From NCBI RefSeq assembly GCF_015706575.1, contig NW_024037056.1:1016109-1080108 (forward strand): a stretch of 64,000 nt of DNA, in the 5' to 3' direction. The notes beneath the pieces are model-generated. The model made no database searches. It saw only the letters and a program-made list of their open reading frames with translations, and had not been told where the DNA came from. The stretch's first letter is position 1. Each line of letters starts with the position of its first letter. Of this stretch, positions 47,701 through 59,700 are shown one piece after another. A program made the translations under genes and the position numbers. The stretch is from Patiria miniata (lineage: Eukaryota; Echinodermata; Asteroidea; Valvatida; Asterinidae).

Positions 47701-50700
47701 ATAGCCTTCCGTTTCTCCGTGTTCAAAACCGAGCACACCTACGACATTGTGTCCATCGGCAACGGCCATGCACCTCTCGATGGTGAATCCATTATTGGTC
47801 GTTTTAACGGTTTCCTGACGAGTCTCGCCATCTTTTCCAGTAACCATACAGCCTGGATGGATTTTGCGAGCGATGGTTCAGTAACCAAGATCGGATTTAA
47901 CGTAACGATTACACAAGAAAGATCTGAAGGTAAGTAGCATGGGTAATGTAATGACTCCTGAAGTTGCGTGCAGCTGACTTTTTTATGGAAAGTGCACGTC
48001 AGTTATTAGCTGTTCCCAATTTCAATCATAATCGTTTATTACCGTGTAGTTTCTTTTTCTCGTGTCATGACGCCATGAATATTTGCTGAGGCAGTCACAC
48101 TATCTCAACACTCCGATAAGGTATGATTCCAGTTATTTGCACATCGCATTATATTTGCCTGGCGATGTGCAATTTCTGATGAATATAAGGTCCAGCAGCC
48201 AAGGCTAAAACACATGATGCCCCTTTCGCAAGCGCAGTTTCGTTTCAGGTCTGGCTTGTCATTAAAAACTGTTAATGTTCCGAACTTCCAATCAGCTTAG
48301 GCATTGCCAGCGGGGGTAAGGGGGTATTTCCTCCGCACCCCCCCCCCCCCATTTTTGTAAAGACTGCCCGTTTCCATTCTAATGCCCTTTTTCACCAGCG
48401 ATTACCCCCCCCCCCCCCGCCCTTGTAAAGAGTGCCCTGCTTTTGTTAACAAGTTACTGACTGTGGTCATTACCCAGACCGAATGTTAATTGGCTGAAAA
48501 GAAAACACTGATAACCTTTTCCCGTTTTCGTGGGAGAAAACAACTAAATCCAAAGGGGCATTTTTTTACTCACCCTGTACACTGTTACTTCGACTACACA
48601 AATTGACAAAGTCAAAGCCAAAATTATGTTGCGTAAGTTGCAGATGCAACGCGAAAGTGTTTGCGAAATGTGATGAAAATAGGTAACTGCTATTGTGTAT
48701 AGTTTTGGAGAGCAGACTGCAGAACGTTACATGTGATTTATTTTGTTCCTGGCTGCAGTTTCTTGCGGACAAGATGAATCTGTATGCGAGGATGCCTCAT
48801 CTGGCTTGATTTGTTTGACACGTGACGACACCTGTGACGGCTTTCTTCTGTGTCCAGATGAATTAGATGAATCGAACTGCGGTACGAAGAAATCAGATTC
48901 ATTAACAATTTCATAACTGACTTCATACAGGATCATTGACAATTATCCAAAAAGTAGCATACGAACTATTATTAATAAAAACTTACTTGGAATAAAGATT
49001 GTACTGGTACTAAACAACCGGGGAAACTATTCCGTCTGGCTTGCTTCATTTTAGAAGAAAACAAAAAATGTAGGTGATTTCCAATGATCAGTCAATTAAA
49101 TGATCATTCGAAATAAAGAGTAACATTAAGTCGTGTTTCGTGATCAAAAGGTTTTGCATGGTTTGTCACTATCTTTTTTTCGAATGGTATACATACATTT
49201 GTTAAACACTGAGCTGGAATTTTAACTGGTTAGGTTTTGAACATTCTTCTTTGGATTATTCAAGTGGTATTTTTATTCCACAAGTCAGGTTTGTAACTGG
49301 GAGAGACTTCAAGCGACTTGAGGTTCAAAGGCCCTCTGTGCATGATAAAGTCTTATCATATAGAAACATACACTGCAAAAACTGTAGTATTAATTTGACA
49401 CCATTCGGTATCTATATAGGACAACACCAGTAAATTTAACACCAGATGGTCCTATATAAAGACCAATGGTGTAAATTTAACACTCCAGTTTGTGCATTGT
49501 AAAGTTCAGCTATTTGAAACCAAAATATGTTTTGGTTGACCTAGGCACTCCAAAATATCTTTTTAGTTCGGGTCGACTCTAGAATATACCTGTCTGAAAA
49601 CGGCGTGCACCTTCTTTCGTTTTTTCTTTATCCATTTGTTTGTCCCTTTGTTGGGTTGTTTGTTTCTGTTCTGTTTAGGTCCTTGCAGAAAAGATCAATT
49701 TCAGTGCTCCGTGTCGGGACTTTGTATAGATGCTTCCAAACATTGTGACGGGGTGCTTTCGTGCGACGACAACACTGATGAAACTGGCTGCGGTGAGTTT
49801 CAAACTCATGTCTTGACTTGGATTTGCTATGTGGATACACGTGAGTTTGAACCCTGACGGGGTTGGTGTTCTTGGGCAAGACAATTTACCTCCACTGATT
49901 CACACAAAAGTATAAATGGACATCTACAGGGGTAGAGACCAGATTGCACTGATCTCAAGCTGCTGCAGAAATGGTCTCATGTGGCCTGATAAGCAGGGCT
50001 AATAATTGTGAATTATTGGAGACATAGGTATAAGGCATATACAAGTAACACAAATTGCCTTCTTCTTCTTTTTTTACCCAAAAGAGAACAAAGTGAAACA
50101 TTTTGTTTTTTACCCTACCTGTCTTCCCTTTATTCTGAAAACTATATTTCAAAAAAAAAACTTTTTGTTTCTGTTTAATGTTGTCAAAAATAGAGCACTG
50201 CGGTGGAATCTCCACCATCAATGTGACCAACGGCCACTCTTTCGTTCTTCAAATGAACTACGAGCCGGACGACGTCAACTTTCCGTTGGGCCGACATTGC
50301 GTGTGGTTCGTCACCGCATCGAAGGGGTATCGCGTTAAGATCACCTTCAGGGACTACATGTTATCGCAAAACAGTGCTTTATTGTTCGGTCACGGGGAAG
50401 TGCAGTTTTCGAACATCGAGGCGGTGAGCAGGCATGGCACGTATACCAAGCTGCATATAATTTCAGAGACTAACAATCTGTGGATAGCGCTGGTCATTTC
50501 TACTAGCATGACGTCTGCCAATCGTGTGAGCTTGGAAATCGAGGAACTAAGGCCAGTAGGTAAGTTCGATGACTCGAAGATTTGCTCTGTAAATATAAAG
50601 TAAAAGTAGAGTCTGGCCGAAACCAATATGGCTATTAAGGGTCGTCTCAATGGGGTTTACCCGATGTTCCCCAATACCTATGTTCCCCAATACCTATGTT

Positions 50701-53700
50701 CTCCAAAATCTGTAGGTTAGGGTTAGGGTTGGGGTTGGGGAACATACGGGGGAAAAAAGGTATGCACCCGTCTCAGTTCATATTCAGGACGGGTTCCGGA
50801 CAAGTTGCTGGCAGAAAAATTCACTTCGTCCGGAAAAAAAGCTCTGCATTTTTCCCTGAACATGTTCCGGGGAAATTTTCATTAGTAACTGCTTCACTCA
50901 CCAAGTCTGATAACTTCACTGCGGGAAGATTTATACCCGATACAATGTCCGCAACTTGTCCGGAGCTCGTTCCGGATATGAATAGAAACTGGACCTATCA
51001 AGGTAGCATTTATCTCAAGTTTGACAGGAAATGATTGGGCATATTTCTATCCCCTATAGATGGGATGCAAGTCTAATGCAAATTACTCCCAAGCTAATGC
51101 CATTACCCATTTATACTCCTGGGTGGAGAGCTAGAGAGGCTTGTGTGCTTCTACCTGTACATGTAGTAAATTTATTTGTTCTGACAGTTGCCGGAATAAA
51201 TACTTTTAATTTCGTTGCTTTGTGGTTGTTGGTTTTTTTTCTTCAGAATGTAACGATGCTGAATTTGCTTGCCCATCCGGCCTTGCCTGCATACCACGGA
51301 ATCAAGTTTGCGATGGTTACCCACAGTGCCCGATGAAAGGGGATGAGTTTGGCTGTGGTTAGTATCTTCAATCTTCACTATTGGCTCACTGGTTGTTTTT
51401 AGATTATGTACTGGACTCGGACTCGATTAAAGTGACTTGAGACTCCAACAAGTGACTCAGGACTCAGACCCAGATTCAACATATAATCAAACAATCAATT
51501 AGGCCCCAACCCCTGGTGGTTTGACCAATCAATTAAACCCTTTATTATATCCGACATGCGTGTACAAATTCGAACAAGTGTGCACGTGCGTATATGACGC
51601 ATATGGCTTGAACATGCAGTGCAGCATTTTTGATGTGCATGTGTTACCCATGTAGTTGGGTAGGAAGAAGGCGGGATACCGTATGCCAAGGACACACATG
51701 ACACATTATAGTTACTACGGGAATGGTCTTAGAATGATATTTGACCCTCAAAACATGGGTTTAGACACCTTACTTGTGTAGTGATGTGCAATATTGGCCG
51801 AGATATGCCAAAAACATGGTTTTCCGGTGCCAGCGACACAAATTTGCATATTCCTATGCCACAGATACATATTGCCACTTCCAGAATAGTTTTATTGTGA
51901 TCTTTGACCCTGAAAACATGGGTTTAAACACCTTTTTCGTTCAGTTATCTGCAATATTGGCTGAGATATAGTAAACAATAGATTTTTATGGCGGCACTAA
52001 TTTGCATAAAACCAACACAGGTATTGTTTAGAATTTTTAACATAGCAAATCGTTTTCTACGCATATTTTCTGATCTAGAGACGTCAATGAGAAATTGATT
52101 TCCAAGGGTGCACGATAACCCCTTCTTCCCACTAAACTAATGGCGCAGTTCGTATGAATGACGGATCTGTACTCGTACTTGAATCGAGGGGCTTACACTG
52201 ATTTGTGTCCCTTGGCAGGGTCATGCTATGAACATCAGTTCCGGTGTCCAGAAGGTGGTTGCATTGGGTCCCTGTACGAATGCAATGCCATACCTGGCTG
52301 TCTAGATCTGTGGGATGAGATGAACTGCTGTAAGTACCTATGTACCAATCCAGGCATGCCAACAAAATACCACGAAGGCCCCATGTAATGGCAAAAGCAT
52401 TGTGCAAGCTATTGTTAAGATAATCCTTCACAGGGCAGTTGCTGTACTGTATAACTTGCACAATGGTTTCTCCATGGAAGGGGCCCTCCTGTGTGAAAAG
52501 TGATCACGCGTGTCCTTATTCGTCCATATATAATAGACCCCAGATAGATTCTGTGCACAAGTACGTACCCCCTCAACGGTAACAAAGGGACAGTTGCGGG
52601 AGACCTCTGAGAGGGACTCGAATGCATTGCCACCATATGCTGTTCGTGCACGGGGCATATAACAGAATGTTTAGTGTAGCAATGTTTGTTAAACCGATAT
52701 TCAACTCTGCAATCCTGCACATTTCGTGGCACAGTCATAACTTATTTGTTTGGTTTTTACCAGAAACTTGGATCCTTTTCCCAATGTTTTCGTCCACTCT
52801 TTTCCCGATGTTTTCGTCCACTTATCTTTCACAGTTCCATGCGGAGAAGGCAGCACCATCCTCGACTCAACGCAGACTTCAGCAACACTGACTTCAGTGT
52901 ACTACCCAAATGACTATCCCAACAATGCACTGTGCATTTGGCTCATCACGGCCGATGTAGGCTCCGCGATAGCCTTCCGATTCTCCGGGTTTAATACCGA
53001 GAAAACCTACGACATGGTTTACCATTGGCAACGGCCACGCGCCCTCCAGTACTGACTCCGTCATTGGTAGTTTTAGCAGTTCCCTGACGAGTCTAGCGGT
53101 TTTCTCCAACAACCACATAGCCTGGATGAAGTTTACAAGCGATTCTTCAATAACCCGCGTCGGATTCCAGGTAACAATCACACAAGAAAGATCGGAAGGT
53201 GAGTTGCAACTTTGATTGATGATGCAATGGGTATTTGGGCAGGCTTTCAAGTATTCGTACGTTTCCCTACTTTTCCGCATGCATAGTTGCGGAAAAGTAG
53301 TGCTTAATGCGTTGCTGTTGGTATGTAAAGTTTGGAGAATCGACTACAGAACTTAACATTTTGTAATTCTCTTTGCTTTGTTGCTGCAGTTTCTTGCAGA
53401 GAAAATGAATTTGAATGCAAGGATAACTCATCTGGCTTGATTTGTTTGGCACATAACGCCAAATGTGATGGCTTTGCACTGTGCCCAGATGGATCAGATG
53501 AATCTCTTTGTGGTAAGCACATAAGCACATTAATCGTTTTGCAACTGATGTCTGGTTAAGAGCAGGCAGGATCATTTGCATTTATCTCAAAAATATAAAA
53601 GTATTAACCAAAAGCTAACTTACACTGGTACGTAACACCCCGTGAAATTCCATCCAGCTTGCTGTTATTTAGAAGAAATCAAGTACTGTATATATAAAGC

Positions 53701-56700
53701 GATTTCCAACAATTGTGAGTTGACAAAATTTTGAACAAAACGCTCAATTGACGATATCGTGTTTCGTGATCAAAAGGTTGTGCATGGTTGTTTCACTGTT
53801 TTTTTCAAAAAGTATTATATCCACTGAGCTGAGACTTCAAGCGGTTACGTTTTGAACCTTCTACTTTGGAGTTTGGGTGGTGTTATTATTGAAAATTAAC
53901 AAAATGCATGTAAAGCAAATGATCATAAATCATTTAAGAGTCCCGTGCTGCATCATCTGCTGTGTTACTTGTATGTATAAAAAAAAAACAGAAAAGATGC
54001 CATCCAGTCCCTAGTCAACTTAAAAGTTATACCAATGAATAGTAACAATTAAAGGCATTCCTTTGTTATTTTTCATATCCCCTGTTACTTGTGAATTAAT
54101 TGGCGTGTGATTTGCTTGCGACCAATGTGTGATGTTCCACTTGTGATCTTCGGCAAATGAGTAATATTACCGGAGTCTTATATAGCGCACGTACCTACCA
54201 ACAATAAGGTACTCAAGGCGCTGGAAATTATGTCTATTATTAAAGACAGGTAAATGAAGTTTATGAGAAATATGAGACCCATTATGTAGCACCTTGGTTT
54301 ACAAGGTGCTGCGGCGCATATTGCAGCCAATGCCAGAAAAACTGGGGCTAACCCCTTCTCTAAGCGATACGTATCTACTGGGTTCTTTCACGTGCATTGC
54401 ACAGCACACGGGACCTTCTGTCCCATCCGAAGGACGAAGCAATAATGGTAAAGTGCCTTGCTCAGGAGCACAAGCACCATGTTCAACGGTCAAGATTCGA
54501 ACCCACGTACCACGGCACACGAGTCGAACACCGTAACCATTTGACCACAGCACCCACAGTACAGTACTGCGCTGCATCCACACTACTCGTACCAATCTGC
54601 TGTTCTAGCTTTCCACCCGTCCGTACTTGAGCAATTCATTTAGTTCTGAACTGTACCATTATGTTTTTTCTTACCTTAAAACAGATGAATGTGGACCGCA
54701 TAACATCTCGGTATACAAAGATATCATTAACCTCAATTCACCGCGCTACCCAAACCGGTACCCGAATAACCGCGACTGCATCTGGTACATTAAAGGTCAG
54801 TCGAAGCAACTAGTCACTATGCGGATCAAGGATTTCGAAATGGAGGAAACGTACGATTATTTGGAGGTCGTTTTTCTTGCGAATGGGGAGGATCCCAAAG
54901 AGCTCTTCCGTCTTACGGGGGCGGATATCTCGAGGCGGACGGTGACGTGGCGTCATGATGACGGAGTTCTCAAGTTGGAAATGAAGACGGATCTAACCAT
55001 CGCACGTCGCGGGTTCTCCATTCTGATAAATCACATTAAAGAAGAGGATTTGGAGGGTAAGTCTGGTACCTAGTGTAAATGCCACTGTCAGTTTTTAGGG
55101 TTGCAGACCAGTAAATCGGTCCGAAATTGCCTACGCCGGCCAAATCACAATTTGCATGCCCTCAAAATCTTCAGTATTTGAGCATGCTGTGGGCCATGAG
55201 CTTGAGGGCTTGTAAAAAAATAATGGCGGAAGCCATGCACAGGACTGTGAACTTGTAGTTCCGTTCAATTTGGATGAAATTGGGACCCTTAAAGCGCTCT
55301 ATTTTGCAATGGAGTATAGGCATCGTTTTTCAACATGGCGATGGGCTTCAGGACTATTTTCAGGGGTGATCATCTTCGGATGAAAATTTCCGTTCACCCC
55401 CCGAAAATTGAAAAGAAAATGAAAGATGATGAAATATGCTCTAATTTGATGTGTGTCTCGAACATCTTGGAGAGTTGTGAGTATTTTTCCCCCGATTTTC
55501 TGAAGTGGAAGCATTTACCATTGGGGTCTATTTATGATGGAAGTTCATTAACTGGTCTGTAACCTTAGGCTGGTGGGGATTCTCCATTGCAATAACTCAT
55601 TACCATACTTCTGGTACCCATATTCAATATCACTCTTTTTGTACATTATATGGAAGATTGCAATGAGTCCATCATCATAAATCTTGTACCCGTACCAAGT
55701 ATCAAAGCCTTTCTCAGAGTGCAGCCTTGAGAGATTTCTCCATTGAAAGGAAGTTTTTGAAAAACCCCTCATCTGTCTCTGATTTAGGTTCCTTAGTTTT
55801 CATTTTCCCATAAGAATTAAATTAATACATATGTTAAATTCAAAGTATTGAACCATATGGCGCTGTTGCTGTGATTTCATTTTCAGGAAGCCGCTGTTCA
55901 GTTTAAGGGTCTTCTGAGAAAATATTGTGAACCAAGCATTTGTTTGATAACTTTGCCCATATGTCATGTCACTGAAACAAAAACAATCAAGCGGCAAAGA
56001 AAAAAATATGACAGCAAAATATCCAAAATTGTGGCAAATCTGAAATAGCTGTAACATTGAAGTTTCTGCCTGAAATAACATCACTTTTGCTAATGAATAT
56101 CCAAATCGCATTAACAAAAAAAAAAACACCAAAATGTTCTTACAAATGGCAAATGAAAATTTAAAATAAGGTTAAATTGGACACAAATGTGCATGTCTAG
56201 GATTGCATTTAAAAAAAAAAATTACATGGTGCCCCTGAACATAATTTTTTTCATGTGATTCTTGTTTGTTTTGTGGGGTTTTGTTCAGCATTGTGTAAAC
56301 CTGATGAGTTCCATTGCGGCAATGGTTTCTGTATCACCAATTCGTCCCTCTGCAATGGTTTCCTGGATTGCATAAATTATGAAGATGAACGTAACTGCGG
56401 TGAGTCTGTCATCTCAAACTGTCTTGAAGTTTTCTTACTTATTTCTCGTAATGGAACCAAGGATTCTTCAAGAGGAGGGCCCATAAAAAAGTTTTTTTTC
56501 CTATAAAAAAAATTAAACATATAATAGCACTGGGACTAATGGTTTAAATGCGGGGGAACCCATACAAATGCAGACTTGGGACCTGGGCCACAAAAGTAGA
56601 AGGCATGGGTCAGCGCCAGTCGCGACTTGGGACTGGACTTGTAATAGAATTTGTGAGGAGCTCAGCTACAGCACTGCACGCAGGTACATCGCTCGCGGTT

Positions 56701-59700
56701 TGACTCCACGTATACTGAGACCCATCTTTAATGTTGTAGCCTCATCGTAAAACAATTGTTTTGTCATAAAGACGTAGATAGACGAGTGAGTATTCAACTT
56801 CTCAGATTTCATTATGTTTTCCCACATTTTTTTGCAACAGACGACATCTTCTGCCCAGGTTTCTACAAGTGCAACAACCTCAACACCAGTTCAATGTCTT
56901 CTTCCTTCACTGGCAACCTTTCTCAGGCGCAGTGCATTCCACTGGCGCAAGTTTGTGACGGAGAGGAGAACTGCCCAGAGTCTGACGACGAAATTCAATG
57001 CGGTATGGTCACTTGACCTGCGTGACCCAACTTGTGACCTGACTTGTATACCCGAAACGGACCCGATTTTGGAACTGACCTGTGACCTGACTTGAATGTG
57101 CCCGATTGTGACCCGATTGTGACCTGACTTGTATACCCGATTGTGACCCGATTTTGGAACTGACTTGACCTGATTTTTATGTACCTGATAGTGACCCAAT
57201 TTTGGAAATGACTAGACTTGATTTTTATGTACCCGATGGTGACCCGACTTCTGACCTGACTTGTGACCTTGCTTGTGACCCGACTTGTGATCCGACTTGT
57301 GAGCTGACTTGTGAGCTGACTTGTGACCCGACTTGTAATCTGACTTGTGACCTGACTTGTGAGCTGACTTGTGACCTTGCTTGTGACTTTGCTTGAGCTG
57401 ACCTGTGACCTTGCCTTTGACCTTGCTTGTGACCTGACGTGTGACCCAACTTGTGACCTGATTTGTGGCCTGACTTGTGACGTGACTTATGACCTGATAT
57501 TGTACTTTGTGACTAACTTGATTAAAACTATGTCCTCTTGCGATCATAGATATGAAGCGATGTCCCGCCGGTTGCGAGTGTAGCTACAAGGGCACAGACT
57601 TGGTAGTCCATTGCAACAATGGCTGGGATTCCTCGACATTAGCGGGCTTGGCACTAATAACACACATTCTGTAAGTTGCCATCATCCAAAATAGTTCTTG
57701 ACTAGGAAATTCGGGAAAGGTCACATTTTTGAGCAAACAGGCAAATTTTGGGAACAAACAAAATTGATTACGAGATTATTGAAGTATGCTAAGTCCACTT
57801 GTTCTCTTTTCATGTTCACATTTTTACAACCCCTAATTTTTAGATTGAAGTAAAGTTGCTTAGAAGCTGATGAATACACAATTTTATGCGGTAACTTGAT
57901 GTTAAACCCCAGGGTAAACCGTATTGAAAACCCATAAAACCTACGTAAACCTCGAGGTAAACATATAGAGGTATTAAACCTCCAGGTAGACCTAACCCCT
58001 CTAGGTAAATTCCAAGGGTAAACCTTGAGGTAAATGCGAGGTAAACGTCGAGGTTAGCCTCGAGGCAAACCTCCAGGTAGACCTTGTGGTAGACCTTGAG
58101 TTAAACCTTGAGGCAAACATCCCGGTAAACTTTGAAGTAAACCTAGCGGTAAGCCCCAAGGTATACCGCGATGTAAACCTTGAGTTACTGCCTGTTAAAT
58201 GTTGCATTCTTCCTTAATAAATTGCTTCAATAAACGTGGTAAGTTTGTACTGTCTGTTCCCAGAAAGTATGTTGTTACATATTTGTTTAAAACATCTGAC
58301 TTCCAACGGAGCGAAATGTCTGAATTTTATTTATCCTCAATCCATAGTCAGCTCTCCGGAGTCAACATTAGTAAGCTGGACCAGGGAATGTTCAAAGCGA
58401 TATCACATCTCAAAGTGTTGTGAGTAGTAGCAAGCATTTTGGTGTTCTGAAGATTTTTGGCTTATGAAATAATGCAATTTCTATCTAGTAATGAAGTCAA
58501 GATAATCTCAAAATGAGTTTTGACTTTTGTCTTTAATAATCTCAGTTATTCTAATGTCATTTTTGGGATTGCCATATCTCAGTCACTCGCTTCTTTATCT
58601 GTATATCCTTGATGATGTTTCTCTCTGACCTTTAAGTGTAGTCACCTTAGTTATATCCATGTAACTTTTTAAAATTATTTCTTAATTTTTAGGTCATTAA
58701 AAAACAATCGCATATCCGAGATTCAGGAACGCACATTTGACGGCCTGGAAAACCTGTTGTGGCTGTAAGTTAAAATCTTTTCTGAACGTTTTTGTGAATG
58801 CACCGTGGCCTCGTGGTCTGGAGCATTGAACTATTTAATAGTCTGTTCGAGTCCAGCCTGGGGTTATGGTGCGTGTGTCCTTGGGCAAGGCACTTCGTCA
58901 TTCATTTCGTCTCCCACCCAGGAGTAAATGAGTATCTGTGACTGAAGGCAGAGATGGTCAATGGGATTGACTTTAGCTGCTTTGCACTGAAATGACAGCT
59001 TCAAACTGTACAGGAGCTGATATTTTCTTTGGAATTTGTTTTGTGTATGGGTATAAAACCTTTGGAATGGGCCAAAATTATGATTACTTATTTTCCCGGC
59101 CTCTAAGATTTCCCTTTCAAAGCATATTGTTTGTGGTTTTGAGGGAATAGTGGCCTTATATCTCAGAGTTATTGTTCCAACAATTCAACACACGTTGTAC
59201 TCATTTATGGCAAATATTATCAAAGAAAAGAATATCCATGATTAAAATATTGCATTTTGGTGGATTTTCAGGGTGATTGCAGAATCATTTAGTAAATTTT
59301 ATTTCTCGTTGCTCCATGTGGACTTTTGAATTCACTCAAATGTTGTCTCTGTTGTGTTACAGGGACCTGTCAAATACATTGATAACAGAGCTGCAAGGTT
59401 CTGCCATGAAGGAATTGTCTAGTCTACGGGGAATGTAAGTAACAGCAGCGGTCTGACAAGGCAAACCTGTTGGTGTGCCCCCCCCCCCCCCCCCACATCG
59501 TGTTGACTCCAGATTAAACTGAGCTTGAAAATTGACCTTAAAAATTCGCAAGATTTTAAGGGCAAGCTATGCTAAATGATTTAATTCAAAATGTATTATA
59601 TATTGGCCTTAGAATGCAGGAGAGCGCATCTTAGATGTCAAACATTTTTATGGGGAACACCCCCAGACCCAATAGCAGCCACGCCTGAGACTCGAACCCT

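Noticed and set aside
49251-49433. 60-codon plus-strand frame after LDLa4
   Set aside because: Falls in the LDLa-downstream intron repeat and a MITE; not coding-like.
50711-50740. Interstitial telomere
   Set aside because: Only two perfect TTAGGG units, embedded in a longer inverted context; not telomere-scale.
57202-57396. Cys-rich open frame ([20 protein letters not shown] pattern)
   Set aside because: Direct translation of the 12-bp tandem array inside an intron, not a gene.
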